Below are positions 10,862 through 22,754 of a stretch of DNA of 64,000 nt, piece by piece. Positions within the stretch are counted from its first letter, which is position 1; each line of letters begins with the position of its first letter. Source of the DNA: Halocaridina rubra (Eukaryota > Arthropoda > Malacostraca > Decapoda > Atyidae); the NCBI GenBank assembly GCA_037179515.1, contig JAXCGZ010001894.1:1-64000 (forward strand), in the 5' to 3' direction. The notes below the pieces were generated by a model that did not search any database, was not told the DNA's origin, and worked only from the letters and a program-made list of their open reading frames with translations. Position numbers and translations under genes: made by a program.

Positions 10862-13165
10862 CTACAATTTATCATCAATGATTAAGCGTGCCCACAATTC
10901 TTTAACCCTTTGGGCAGCTTGACGTTCATATCTTTCATAATTTGATGATTCCTCTTCGTATACTTCTGACAATAGATATTCCCATGAGAGCCTTTCAGAC
11001 CAAGCTCTCTGAATAAGAATTTTTCCTCTTCTTAGTAAGGGTGATGTTAGACCTAAGGGGTCCAAAAATATACCCACCAGTGACAGAAGTTTATGTTTGG
11101 TCAACACATCTTCTCTAGCCTTCAGACCTTCCAAAGACAACTTGTCTGTATTAACATTCCAGATTAAACTAAAGATTGATACTTTAGGAGATCTAGAATT
11201 TTCAGAAAGGCGCTGATCCAGTACCCTTTGAAGTCTTGCATTGTTGGAATTCAATGCTTGCAGTGATATTTTGGCATTTTTCCACTCTACATCTGCGGTA
11301 TTGCATATATCATACTGTTTCTCTTCACTGGTACAAGCATCCAACAAATTACCCACATGAACATTCTCCAATATTTCCTCCAACTGTTCTATTAGAGACT
11401 TCATTTGTCCAAAGGCACTCTGAAAATTGTGTAGGAGAGGAGTGTGGATAGGCTTCAAGGGAACGGAATCTGTAAAACTTCTAAGTGTAGTTTTATCTTC
11501 GTAACGCACTTCTTGCTTTACTCCAATACTCTCTGGCTCCCACAACTTATAAACAGGCTCTATGGCCTCTGCAATCAGCAACTTATTAACAGGCACCATG
11601 GCCTCTTCAATCAACAACTTATTATCAGGCTCTATGGCCTCTTTAATCAACAACTTATTAACTGGCTCTATGGCCACTTCAATCAACTCTTGAGTAGCTG
11701 TAGGAAAAACCTGTGTTCCTACTCGCATAACAATATGCCTCTGCACATTACTGGGTTCATGTTGAGTATCACAAGAAATATGGCCATACAACATGACACC
11801 ACCCGGTGTTTCCATCAAAGTATAAACATCCCACTTGTCAATACCACTAACAAACTGACTAAAATGTAAGGCACCAATAACAATGCCAATGTTCTCCAGT
11901 ACATCACTATAAATATCTTCATCAGCCAACTTGTGACCATTAGACTTTAACACATTTGCAGCCTTTGCTAGTCCTGGAGTGTGGATGCTAATTACCATGT
12001 CATCAATTACGAGTAATTTAACTCTGGCTCTTCTTTTCCCCAATTTGATAACTACATTTACGACTGGAAAACTTCCTTTCTTCGTCTCAGAACGAAATGC
12101 ATCAATACCAAGAGACATTTCATCTACTGGGCTTAAGTTAAGCCTTTCAGCTAATTCCCTAGTTATAAAGGAACACTGGGAACCTGTATCAAAGAATATC
12201 CTAGTGTTTACCCAAAGATTTCCCTTTGAGCTGCTTATTTTTCCACTTGCAGTAGGCAGAGCACATGAAGGTAAACTCGGCTTCACCATTTGCCTCTGTA
12301 CTGCCTTCATAGTCATCACACCAACATGTTTCTTGTCCTTTTCTGAGTCAGAATATTCTTGCTCATTGCTTGACTCATCTATATTTGAACCATTTTCTGA
12401 CTGTTCATTCAGAAATGAAGGTTCTTCAAACCTTCTACGAAAATATGACTCTTGTTCATAACACAAGGCTGCATGATGACCATTTTTCTTACACTTCTTA
12501 CAGTTTAACTGAGTGTAACATTCATTTGCATAATGCCCTGACTGAGTACATCTCAGACATTTGTTATTGTCTCTCAATTTGTCTCTACGTTCGTTTATGC
12601 TAACTACTTTATTACACTGTTCAGACTTATGACCTTGCCAACCACAGAATACACATTCTGTTTTGCTATTTACTACATTTGCAGTAGCCCCATAACTACC
12701 CACATTCTTTTTATAGAACTGTATCTCATCTCTCTGGGAGGTTTGGGTCTCTCCCTTTGTGTTACCTTTTGTATTGTTGCCCTCTATATGATATACATAT
12801 TTTCCCAGTTCCTTCAAGAGGGTTTCATATGTAGGATATTTTGTGTCTATTTTCATGCTAATCCAGTTCTCAACATCTTCTGGCAATTTCATCATCACGA
12901 GTTCTGAAAACACCCAATCAGTGTTCTCCGTGTCTTTATAATTTTTCAGACTTCGAGTAATGGCTTCTACTTCCTGCTTGAACTTAAAAAGTGATGAATA
13001 ATTAGAACAGGGAGTTGGTATTTTTACCAATTTCCTCATTAAATTTCGTACAATCCTGTCCTTGCTGGCATAAACAGCTTGCAGCTGTTGAATGCATTCA
13101 TCATAACTCTCACTAGCAACAGGATATCCCTTTATGGTGTCTTTTTGCATCTCCTTTAAGGGCAT
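10862..13165 (-). CDS. BEL/Pao gag-protease polyprotein with RT remnant (767 aa)
   Basis: Uninterrupted 767-codon ORF. Residues about 1-145 resemble the BEL/Pao gag region. Residues about 171-232 hold cysteine/histidine knuckles, starting CVFCGWQGHKSEQC. The retropepsin-like protease has DTGSQCSF near residue 326, followed by a DUF1758-like region. Residues about 492-540 carry a 12-residue repeat. The C-terminal 230 residues retain BEL RT landmarks (WNVNTDKL, DPLGLTSPLL). Where the RT active site (YVDD type) should be, the protein reads VHVGNLL, so both catalytic aspartates are missing, and the upstream RT fingers/palm are deleted. RNase H and integrase are absent. It could supply structural protein and protease but not copy or integrate itself. 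The ATG used is the first in frame after a 593-bp leader. Confidence 0.88.
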   Translation of the reverse strand: MPLKEMQKDTIKGYPVASESYDECIQQLQAVYASKDRIVRNLMRKLVKIPTPCSNYSSLFKFKQEVEAITRSLKNYKDTENTDWVFSELVMMKLPEDVENWISMKIDTKYPTYETLLKELGKYVYHIEGNNTKGNTKGETQTSQRDEIQFYKKNVGSYGATANVVNSKTECVFCGWQGHKSEQCNKVVSINERRDKLRDNNKCLRCTQSGHYANECYTQLNCKKCKKNGHHAALCYEQESYFRRRFEEPSFLNEQSENGSNIDESSNEQEYSDSEKDKKHVGVMTMKAVQRQMVKPSLPSCALPTASGKISSSKGNLWVNTRIFFDTGSQCSFITRELAERLNLSPVDEMSLGIDAFRSETKKGSFPVVNVVIKLGKRRARVKLLVIDDMVISIHTPGLAKAANVLKSNGHKLADEDIYSDVLENIGIVIGALHFSQFVSGIDKWDVYTLMETPGGVMLYGHISCDTQHEPSNVQRHIVMRVGTQVFPTATQELIEVAIEPVNKLLIKEAIEPDNKLLIEEAMVPVNKLLIAEAIEPVYKLWEPESIGVKQEVRYEDKTTLRSFTDSVPLKPIHTPLLHNFQSAFGQMKSLIEQLEEILENVHVGNLLDACTSEEKQYDICNTADVEWKNAKISLQALNSNNARLQRVLDQRLSENSRSPKVSIFSLIWNVNTDKLSLEGLKAREDVLTKHKLLSLVGIFLDPLGLTSPLLRRGKILIQRAWSERLSWEYLLSEVYEEESSNYERYERQAAQRVKELWARLIIDDKL
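11545..11693 (-). repeat. 36-bp coding minisatellite (12-residue repeat)
   Basis: Four tandem in-frame copies of a 12-residue unit resembling EAIEPVNKLLI, between the protease and the RT remnant of the BEL-type polyprotein. It lies at or near the position of the RT deletion, so replication slippage or template switching may have produced both. Confidence 0.85.
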
Positions 13166-13758
13166 TTCTTAAGATGGTAAACTTTGTCATAGTTGCCATA
13201 GAAGTACTATGTACTAAACTATCGAACGTATCCCAAAACTCGTGCCATTCATCATTTAAACGACACTGTTAAGTCAGCAACAGTAAATGGAAAGTGTAAT
13301 GCAAACCACACTGTTCCTCAAACGACACTGTGCACCTAGCAGTAGGTGGGTCACTACCTTCTGTTTATTTACGTAAACAAAGGAATCAATACGACATTCT
13401 AGATATCGTTAAATGGGAAATATGTAAGCACACAAATCCCTAAAAACCACTGTTCACCCAGCCGAAATTGGGTACTAATATCCAAATTACTTAATGGACG
13501 CTCTACTACGAAAGTATATTTCGTTTCCACAGATAGAGAAACGCTTTATCCACGTGGGAAATGGATTCTCTTATTTATTTCAACAACCACTTAAATTTCA
13601 AAGGTATATTTGCAATATTCATGCAAATACATGCAATGCTCCTCCCTGTTTTCGCTGAAATGTGGACGATTTTAACCGTAGAGTTTTACACTAACTTCTT
13701 ACAAGGTGGGAGCTTATCTAAAATGTACACTATTTTCACCATTACCACACCAATTCTC
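13166..13758 (-). other. BEL/Pao-type element leader
   Basis: Non-coding stretch between the primer-binding site and the polyprotein start codon, where packaging signals would be expected. I see no gene in it. Confidence 0.6.
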
Positions 13759-13776
13759 ATCCGGTTCGAAGGACCA
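13759..13776 (-). other. Primer-binding site, tRNA-Tyr type
   Basis: The plus strand reads atccggttcgaaggacca, which looks like the 3' end of a metazoan tRNA-Tyr including CCA. The element's minus strand is therefore its complement. Five bases separate it from the LTR at 13782. The tRNA identity is from memory of tRNA-Tyr 3' ends. Confidence 0.75.
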
Positions 13777-13781
13777 AAAGC

Positions 13782-15022
13782 TGTGGAGGATTTCCTGTGT
13801 GTTATTACCCTTCGATCTTATAACCCCCTAAATTCGGAAATCCTGACACGGCTTCAGTAGAGGCTTACCACGATCTCAAAATTAAATCCTCTACCAATAA
13901 AATATAATTAATATTACATGCATAAACATACATGCAAATATTTTATATGGGGGTTTATGAACTGCTGATATGTGAATATTTAAATAAACTCTCCTCACCT
14001 TAAATTAAAACTTCCTCATACAGAATAATACATTTTCTAACATACATTCTACCTACGAGTGTTCAATTAAATGAGCTCATTCTGTCCCTCACACGTAGTT
14101 ATAAATATTGTTAGAAATACAATGTATCTGTACTCATCTGTCCGGACAACCCTGATGTCGTCAGCAATCACGGGACTCCGAATCAAAAACGTATCTTCTG
14201 ATCCACAGATCTCTATCATGTTCTTCTACTTGAGTGTCTCGTATCATCTCACGAGTACCACTAAGAATAAACTTATAAGTACTGTCAACAAACACAGTAA
14301 GAATGAGTGCCTCGTAGCATCTCACGACGGCAACTAAGTACTCTTTAAAAAACTTATAAGTACTGTCAACAAACAGTAAAAATGAGTGCCTCGTAGCATA
14401 TCACGAGTACAACTAATAATAAACTTATAAGTACTGTTAACAAACACAGTAAGAATGAGTGCCTCGTAGCATCTCACGACGGCAACTAAGTACTCTTTAA
14501 AAAACTTATAAGTACTGTCAACAAACAGTAAAAATGAGTGCCTCGTAGCATATCACGAGTACAACTAATAATAAACTTATAAGTACTGTTAACAAACACA
14601 GTAAGAATGAGTGCCTCGTAGCATCTCACGACGGCAACTAACTTTATAAGAAAGTCCCACAAAACTCCTCTAGTTTGTCGGGGTCCTTGGTACTAGGACT
14701 AAGTTGAGTTATGACTTGCTTACAACAGTTCTTTGTTCAACGAGGCGATGCAATAAGCGTTATCAAGGAGGTGAAGGGTTAATGGCTAAAATCCATTAGT
14801 GACCTACATTCCTTTCTACACGTTTTCTACGGCCATCCTCCCTAATAAACTACACATTATACATACGAATATACGTGTATACATGATAGAAATTAATAAG
14901 TATACATGCTAAGTCTAAAAGTATACATTCATGCACTTACGTTACAATAAACGAAACTATATGCAAAATAACACTTACATAATGTACGTAGAAATAAACT
15001 GTCTTGAAATATATTCAAGACA
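13782..15022 (-). repeat. BEL/Pao-type element, 5' LTR (element orientation)
   Basis: 1241 bp, TG...CA ends, followed by the right TSD gtgct at 15023-15027. It should contain the element's promoter and poly(A) signal; I cannot place them with confidence. Confidence 0.93.
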
Positions 15023-18000
15023 GTGCTTATTTGCTTATTCTAAAGCCCGAATGAGATTGGGAATTGAATAAAATTCGAAAATGCAGCCACGAGTGACGTT
15101 GGGAAATCTGTAATATGAACATAGTGGCATTCAGATAGAATGCGTTCATTCCTAAGTATAGCAGATATAAGCAATAAGGTTGGATTCCTTTTAACCTTCT
15201 GTAATGTAGTTGGTAGCACCTTGACTTAGTAATTATAAGTCCTAGGTTTAATTCCCAGTCGGGGTAAAAAATGATTCATGTTCTCACATATGTAATGTGG
15301 TTATTTCGTTATTGTAAAGCCCGAATGACATTGGGCATTGTATTAATTGCGAAAATTAAGCCACGAGTGAGGTTGGGGAATCTGTAATATGAACATAGCG
15401 GTATTCAGATAGAATGCGTTCATTCCTAAGTATTGCAGATATAAGTAATAAGGTTAGATTCCTTTTAACCTTCTATGGTGTAGTTGGTAGCGCCTTGACT
15501 TAGTAATTAGAAGTCCTAGGTTCGAGTCTCGGTCGGGGTAAAATATTATTCATGTTTTCACATATGTAATGTGGTTATTTGCTTACTGTAAAACCCGATT
15601 GAGATTGGGAATTGAATTAAATGCGAAAATGAAGCCATTAGTGAGGTTGGGGAATTAGTAATATGAAAATAGTGGCATTCAGATAGAATGCGTTCATTCC
15701 TAAGTATAGCAGATATATGCTATAAGGTTGATTTCCTTCTAACCATCTGTGGTGTAGTTGGTAGCAAGTTGACTTAGTACTTAGAAGTCGTAGGCTCGAG
15801 TCCCTGTTGGGGTAAAAAATGATTCATGTTTTCACATATGTAATATGCTTGTTTGGTTATTGTAAATCCCGAATGAGATTGGGAATTGAATTAAAGGCGA
15901 AAATGAAGGCACGAATGAGGTTGGGGAATCTGTAATATGAACATAGTGGCATTCAGATAGAATGCGTTCATTCCTAAGTATAGCAGATATAAGCTATAAG
16001 GTTGGATTCCTTTTAACCTTTTGTGGTGTAGTTGGTAGCGCCTTGACTTAGTAATTATAAAACCTAGGTTCGAGTCCCAGTCTGGGTAAAGAATTATTTA
16101 TATTTTCACATATGTAATGTGCTTATTTGCTTATTGCAAAGCCCGAATGAGATTGGGAATTGAATTAAATACGAAAATGAAGCCACGGGTGAGGTTGGGG
16201 AATCTGTAATATGAACATAGTGGCATTCAGATAGAATGCGTTCATTCCTAAGTATAGCAGATATGAGCTATAAGGTTGGATTCCTTTTAACCTTCTGTGG
16301 TGTAGTTTATAGCGCCTTGACTTAGTAATTATAAATCCTAGGTTTGAGTCCCGGTCAGGGTAAAAAAATGATTCATGTTTTCACATATGTAATGTGCTTA
16401 TTTGGTTATTGTAAAGCCCGAATGAGATTGGGAATTGAATTAAATTCAAAAATGAAGCCACGAGTAAGGTTGGGGAATCTGTAATATGAACATAATGGCA
16501 TTTAGATAGAATGCGTTCATTCCTTAGTATAACAGATATAAGCTATAAGGTTGGATTCCTTTTAACCTTCTTTGGTGTAGTTGGTAGCGCCTTGACTAAG
16601 TAATTATAAGTCCTAGGTTTGAGTCCCGGTTGGGGTAAAAATTGATTCTTGTTTTCACATACGTAATGTGCTTATTAGGTTATTGTAAAGCCCGAATGAG
16701 ATTGGGAGTTAAATTAAATTCGAAAATGAGCCACGAATGAGGTTGGGGAATCTGTAATATGAACATAGTGGCATTCAGATAGAATGCATTCATTCCTTAC
16801 TATAGCATATATAAGCTATTAGGCTGGATTCCTTTTAACCTTCTGTGGTGTAGTTGGTAGCGCCTTGACTTAGTAATTATAAATCCTAGGTTCGAGTCCC
16901 GGTTGGGGTAAAAAATGATTCATGCATTCACATATGTAATGTGCTTATTTGGTTATTGTAAAGCCCAAATGAGATTGGGAATTGAATTAAATGCGAAAAT
17001 GAAGCTATGAGTGAGATTGGGGAATCTGTAATATGAACATAGTGGCATTCATATAGAATGCGTTCATACGTAAGTATAGCAGATTTAAGCTATAAGGTTG
17101 GATTCCTTTTAACCTTTTGTGGTGTAGTTGGTAGCGCTTTGACTTAATAATTATAAGTCCTAGGTTTGAGTCTCGGTCGGTGTTAAACATAATTCATGTT
17201 TTCACATATGTAAAGTGATTATTTGCTTATTCTAAAGCCCGAATGAGATTGGGAATTGAATTAAATTCGAAAATGCAGCCACGAGTGACGTTGGGAAATC
17301 TGTAATATGAACATAGTGGCATTCAGATAGAATGCGTTCATTCCTAAGTATAGCAGATATAAGCTATAAGGTTGGATTCCTTTTAACCTTCTGTAATGTA
17401 GTTGGTAGTGCCTTGACTTAGTAATTATAAGTCCTAGGTTCAATTCCCAGTCAGGGTAAAAAATGATTCATGTTCTCACATATGTAATGTGGTTATTTCA
17501 TTATTGTAAAGCCCGAATAAGATTGGGAATTGTATTAAATGCAAAAATAAAGCCACGAGTGAGGTTGGGGAATCTGTAATATGAAGATAGCAGCATTCAG
17601 ATAGAATGCGTTCATTCCTAAGTATTGCAGATATAAGTAATAAGGTTAGATTCCTTTTAACCTTCTGTGGTGTAGTTGGTAGCGCCTTGACTTAGTAATT
17701 AGAAGTCCTAGGTTCGAGTTTCGGTCGAGGTAAAATATTATTCATGTTTTCACATATGTAATGTGGTTATTTGCTTACTGTAAAACCCGAATGAGATTGG
17801 GAATTGAATTAAATGCTAAAATGAAGCCATTAGTGAGGTATATGAAAATTGTGGCATTCAGATAGAATGCGTTCATTCCTAAGTATAGCAGATATATGCT
17901 AAAAGGTTGATTTCCTTTTAAACGTCTGTGGTGTAGTTGGTAGCACATTGACTTAGTACTTAGAAGTCGTAGGTTCGAGTCCCTGTTGGGGTAAAAAATG

Positions 18001-19361
18001 ATTCATGTTTTCACATATGTAATATGCTTATTTGGTTATTGTAAAACCCGAATGAGATTGGGAATTGAATTAAAGGCGAAAATGAAGGCACGAATGAGGT
18101 TGGGGAATCTGTAATATGAACATAGTGGCATTCAGATAGAATGCGTTCATTCCTAAGTATAGCAGATATAAGCTATAAGGTTGAATTCCTTTTAACCTTT
18201 TGTGATGTAGTTGGTAGCGCCTTGACTTAGTAATTATAAGACCTAGGTTCGAGTCCCAGTCTAAGTACAGAATTATTTGTGTTTTCACATATGTAATGTG
18301 CTTATTTGCTTATTGCTAAGCCCGAATGAGATTGGGAATTGAATTAAATACGAAAATGAAGCCACGAGTGAGGTTGGGGAATCTGTAATATGAATATAGT
18401 GGCATTCAAATAGAATGCGTTCATTCCTAGGTATAGCAGATATAAGCTATATGGTTAGATTCCTTTTAACCTTCTGTGGTGTAGTTTATAGCGCCTTGAC
18501 TTAGTAAATATAAATCCTAGGCTCGAGTCCCTGTCAGGGTAAAAAATGATTCATGTTCTCACATATGTAATGTGCTTATTTGGTTATTGTAAAGCCCGAA
18601 TGAGATTGGGAATTGAATTAAATTCAAAAATGAAGCCACGAGTGAGGTTGGGGAATCTGTAATATGAACATAATGGCATTTAGATAGAATGCGTTCATTC
18701 CTTAGTATAACAGATATAAGCTATAAGGTTGGATTCCTTTTAACCTTCTTTGGTGTAGTTGGTAGCGCCTTGACTAAGTAATTATAAGTCCCAGGTTTGA
18801 GTCCCGGTTCGGGTAAAAATTGATTCTTGTTTTCACATACGTAATGTGCTTATTAGGTTATTGTAAAGCCCGAATGAGATTGGGAGTTAAATTAAATTCT
18901 AAAATGAGCCACGAATGAGGCTGGGGAATCTGTAATATGAACATAGAGGCATTCAGATAGAATGCGTTCATTCCTAGCTATAGCATATATAACCTATTAG
19001 GCTGGATTCCTTTTAACATTTTGTGGTGTAGTTGGTAGCGCCTTGACTTAGTAATTATAAATCCTAGGTTCGAGTCCCGGTTGGGGTAAAAAATGATTCA
19101 TGTATTCACATATGCAATGTGCTTATTTGGTTATTGTAAAGCCCAAATGAGATTGGGAATTGAATTAAATGCAAAAATGAAGCTATAAGTGAGATTGGGG
19201 AATCTGTAATATGAACATAGTGGCAATCATAGAGAATGCATTCATACGTAAGTATAGCAAATATAAGCTATAAGGTTGGATTCCTTTTAACCTTTTGTGG
19301 TGTAGTTGGTAGTGCTTTGACTTAATAATTATAAGTCCTAGGTTTGAGTCTCGGTCGGTGT
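15023..19361. repeat. Satellite array, block 2
   Basis: About 16 monomers of the same tRNA-like satellite. The block resumes at type 4 after the BEL insertion and keeps the 1-8 order. The type 1 monomer near 16415 carries the variants of the second 8-mer (gagtaaggtt, gactaagtaa). The block stops inside a type 3 monomer at cggtcggtgt, where the CR1 fragment begins. Confidence 0.95.
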
Positions 19362-19450
19362 GATTACCTAATTGTGATTACCTAATTGTGTTTACGGGAA
19401 AGAGCCCAAAGCTCGTATCTTCCCGTCTCCTCATCGGTTCCATTTTATAC

Positions 19451-20446
19451 TTAGTGATACTTATCATACCTGTCCTTAAAACTATGGATTGAGATAGCAT
19501 TAACTACCTCCTCGCTTAGCCAATTCCAATTATCAACTACTCTTACACTGAAAAAGTATTTCCTTACATCCTGCGAAGAAGTTTTCTTACGAAGCTTCAA
19601 ACTATGACCTCTAGTTCTAGAGCCAGCCATATCAAAAAATCGATCCCTATCCACTCTATCATAACCATGAAGGAATTTAAAGACTGTCACCATATCCCCC
19701 CTCACTCTTCTAGCCTCGAGTGATGGTAAGTCTAATTCCCTCAGCCTCTCATCATAACTGAGATTGCGTATTTCTGGCACCAGTTTCGTGGCATGTCTTT
19801 GAACTTTTTCAAGCTTAGCTATGTGCTTTTTCAAGTGCGGATTCCAAAAGGGGGCTGCATATTCGAGTTTTGGCCTCACATAGGTTACATAAATATTTCT
19901 TAACATTTCCTTGTCCATGTGCCTGAAGGCTACCCTTACATTTGATAAGAATGCATATGCTGCCCTTACTATGCCATTTATATGTATTTCTGGAGACAAT
20001 TCTGCCAGTATGTTTACTCCTAGATCTCTCTCATTTTCTGTCTCTTGAAGTTGTACTCCAGCCACCGAGTAGTCAAGCTTGGGCCTTCTTGCACTTGTAC
20101 CCATTCTCATTACCTTACATTTTGAAGTATTGAATTTCAATAGCCACTTTTCTGACCACTCATGCAGATTATTTAGATCCTCCTGAAGTTCTCTACCATT
20201 GTTCTCGTTTTTTACTTTCTTCACAATCTTTGCATCATCTGCAAACATATTCATGAATTAATTTACAGACTCTGGTAGGTCATTTACATATACAAGGAAC
20301 AAAAGTGGCCCTAAAACTGAACCCTGTGGAACTCCACTACTAACTCTTCTCCATTCAGACACTGAGTGTCTTACTCTAACCCTCTGTTCCCTTCCTTCTA
20401 AGTAAGTTTTTATCCATTCCAAAACATTTCCACCTATTCTAGCCAT
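19451..20446 (-). pseudogene. CR1-type LINE ORF2 RT fragment, tandem copy 1
   Basis: Two pieces in one frame, 62 and 267 codons, separated by a TAA where the intact copy has Ser, just before the RT active site. The first piece has the RT motif [15 protein letters not shown]. The second begins MNMFADDAKI, whose FADD is the YXDD-type active site, and runs through the thumb and C-terminal region. The 5' end is cut by the tandem junction, so no complete RT is encoded. Confidence 0.88.
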
Positions 20447-20518
20447 TAACTAATTGTGTTTACGGGAAAGAGCCCAAAGCTCGTATCTTCCCGTCTCCTC
20501 ATCGGTTCCATTTTATAC

Positions 20519-21514
20519 TTAGTCATACTTATCATACCTGTCCTTAAAACTATGGATTGAGATAGCATTAACTACCTCCTCGCTTAGCCAATTCCAATTA
20601 TCAACTACTCTTACACTGAAAAAGTATTTCCTTACATCCTGTGAAGAAGTTTTCTTACGAAGCTTCAAACTATGACCTCTAGTTCTAGAGCCAGCCATAT
20701 CAAAAAATCGATCCCTATCCACTCTATCATAACCATGAAGGAATTTAAAGACTGTCACCATATCCCCCCTCACTCTTCTAGCCTCGAGTGATGGTAAGTC
20801 TAATTCCCTCAGCCTCTCATCATAACTGAGATTGCGTATTTCTGGCACCAGTTTCGTGGCATGTCTTTGAACTTTTTCAAGCTTAGCTATGTGCTTTTTC
20901 AAGTGCGGATTCCAAAAGGGGGCTGCATATTCGAGTTTTGGCCTCACATAGGTTACATAAATATTTCTGAACATTTCCTTGTCCATGTGCCTGAAGGCTA
21001 CCCTTACATTTGATAAGAATGCATATGCTGCCCTTACTATGCCATTTATATGTATTTCTGGAGACAATTCTGCCAGTATGTTTACTCCTAGATCTCTCTC
21101 ATTTTCTGTCTCTTGAAGTTGTACTCCAGCCACCGAGTAGTCAAGCTTGGGCCTTCTTGCACTTGTACCCATTCTCATTACCTTACATTTTGAAGTATTG
21201 AATTTCAATAGCCACTTTTCTGACCACTCATGCAGATTATTTAGATCCTCCTGAAGTTCTCTACCATTGTTCTCGTTTTTTACTTTCTTCACAATCTTTG
21301 CATCATCTGCAAACATATTCATGAATTAATTTACAGACTCTGGTAGGTCATTTACATATACAAGGAACAAAAGTGGCCCTAAAACTGAACCCTGTGGAAC
21401 TCCACTACTAACTCTTCTCCATTCAGACACTGAGTGTCTTACTCTAACCCTCTGTTCCCTTCCTTCTAAGTAAGTTTTTATCCATTCCAAAACATTTCCA
21501 CCTATTCTAGCCAT
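20519..21514 (-). pseudogene. CR1-type LINE ORF2 RT fragment, tandem copy 2
   Basis: Near-identical to tandem copy 1, including the same in-frame TAA before the FADD motif. Observed differences include cttagtcatac for cttagtgatac at the 3' end and one Leu to Phe change (MFRNIY). Confidence 0.88.
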
Positions 21515-21586
21515 TAACTAATTGTGTTTACGGGAAAGAGCCCAAAGCTCGTATCTTCCCGTCTCCTCATCGGTTCCATTTTATAC

Positions 21587-22204
21587 TTAGTCATACTTAT
21601 CATACCTGTCCTTAAAACTATGGATTGAGATAGCATTAACTACCTCCTCGCTTAGCCAATTCCAATTATCAACTACTTTTACACTGAAAAAGTACACTGA
21701 GTGTCTTACTCTAACCCTCTGTTCCCTTCCTTCTAAGTAAGTTTTTATCCATTCCAAAACATTTCCACCTATTCTAGCCATTGATTGCAGCTTCCTAATA
21801 AGTCTCCCATGTGGAACAGTGTCAAACGCTTTCTGGAAGTCTAGGAATATGCAATCTGCCCAGCCCTCTCTTTCATGCAAGATTTGGCTTACCTCATCAT
21901 AAAATTCTAATAAGTTTGTTACTGTTGATCTACCTTCTCTGAAGCCATGTTGCCTCACTGACAAAAAGTTGAAGGATTCCAAGTGAAGAGAGATATGTTT
22001 CCTTAGTAGTTTCTCCATAACTTTGCAAACTATGCTGGTCAAGGAAACTGGTCTATAGTTCAGAGCCGTATCCCTCCTTCCCTTTTTGAAGATAGGTATC
22101 ACATTTGCTTGTTTCCAGCATCTTGGAATCTCCCCCGACTCCAGTGACTCCTTAAATATGATACTTAGTGCCACTGATATTGTGTTTGTGCATTTTTTAA
22201 GCAC
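21587..22204 (-). pseudogene. CR1-type LINE ORF2 RT fragment, tandem copy 3 (deleted)
   Basis: 205-codon ORF. It extends further 5' than the other two copies, with NYRPVSLTSIVCKVMEKLL and FLDFQKAFDTVPH (RT motifs including the first catalytic Asp). It then fuses after RVRHSV directly to the last 32 residues, because about 800 bp containing the FADD active site are deleted near 21694. Upstream RT sequence continues untranslated to 22330. Confidence 0.87.
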
Positions 22205-22330
22205 ATGAGGGGTATGTCATCAGGACCTGTAGCTTTATGAACATGTAAATCCATCAGCGCTTTGCATACCTCTGTGGCTATAAGGTTGATGTTCTCTAAT
22301 ACCGGCCCTTGAGCTTCTATCACTGCAATC

Positions 22331-22754
22331 TGTAATGTGCTTATTTGCTTATTCTAAAGCCCGAATGAGATTGGGAATTGAATTAAATTCGAAAATGCAG
22401 CCACGAGTGACTTTGGGAAATTTGTAATATGAACATAGTGGCATTCAGATAGAATGCGTTCATTCCTAAGTATAGCAGATATAAGCTATAAAGTTGGATT
22501 CCTTCTAACCTTCTGTGGTGTAGTTGGTAGCGCCTTGACGTAGTAATTATAAGTCCTAGGTTCAATTCCCTGTCGGGGTAAAAAATGATTCGTGTTCTCA
22601 CATATGTAATGTGGTTATTTCGTTATTGTAAAGCCCAAATGAGATTGGGAATTGCATTAAATGCGAAAATGAAGCCACGAGTGAGGTTGGGGAATCTGTA
22701 ATATGAAGATAGCAGCATTCAGATAGAATGCGTTCATTCCTAAGTATTGCAGAT
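22331..22754. repeat. Satellite array, block 3
   Basis: About 1.5 monomers between the CR1 fragment and the gypsy element, starting at taatgtgcttatttg (end of type 3), then type 4 and the start of type 5. The last 5 bp, cagat (22750-22754), are the left TSD of the gypsy element. Confidence 0.93.

Larger units (their letters stand above)
9573..15022 (-). mobile_element. Non-autonomous BEL/Pao-type LTR retrotransposon
   Basis: Complete LTR element of 5450 bp inserted in the satellite. It has two 1241-bp LTRs in the same orientation, TG...CA ends, a 5-bp TSD, a tRNA-Tyr-like primer site next to the right LTR and a purine-rich stretch next to the left LTR. The element therefore reads on the minus strand. 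The internal region is only 2968 bp and holds one long ORF with gag, zinc knuckles and aspartic protease followed by RT remnants. RNase H and integrase are absent, and no RT catalytic aspartates are visible. By eye the LTRs differ at two positions, so insertion was recent and enzymes were presumably supplied by a relative. Confidence 0.93.
19362..22330 (-). mobile_element. CR1-type LINE 3' fragment, tandemly triplicated
   Basis: Minus-strand 3' part of the LINE seen nearly complete at 39206-43896. It forms two full copies and one partial copy with a 1068-bp period (unit starts at 19382, 20450 and 21518). The outermost 3' end has the 14-bp motif acaattaggtaatc twice, as expected for CR1-like 3' tails. 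About 27 bp of satellite (the end of the type 3 monomer) is missing at the insertion point and no target duplication is seen. Copies 1 and 2 differ at only a few bases by eye and share the same premature stop, so the amplification postdates the stop. Confidence 0.88.

Noticed and set aside
11236..12907. Plus-strand ORFs of 71-160 codons inside the BEL-type element
   Set aside because: They lie antisense to the 767-codon gag-protease frame, which has clear domains.
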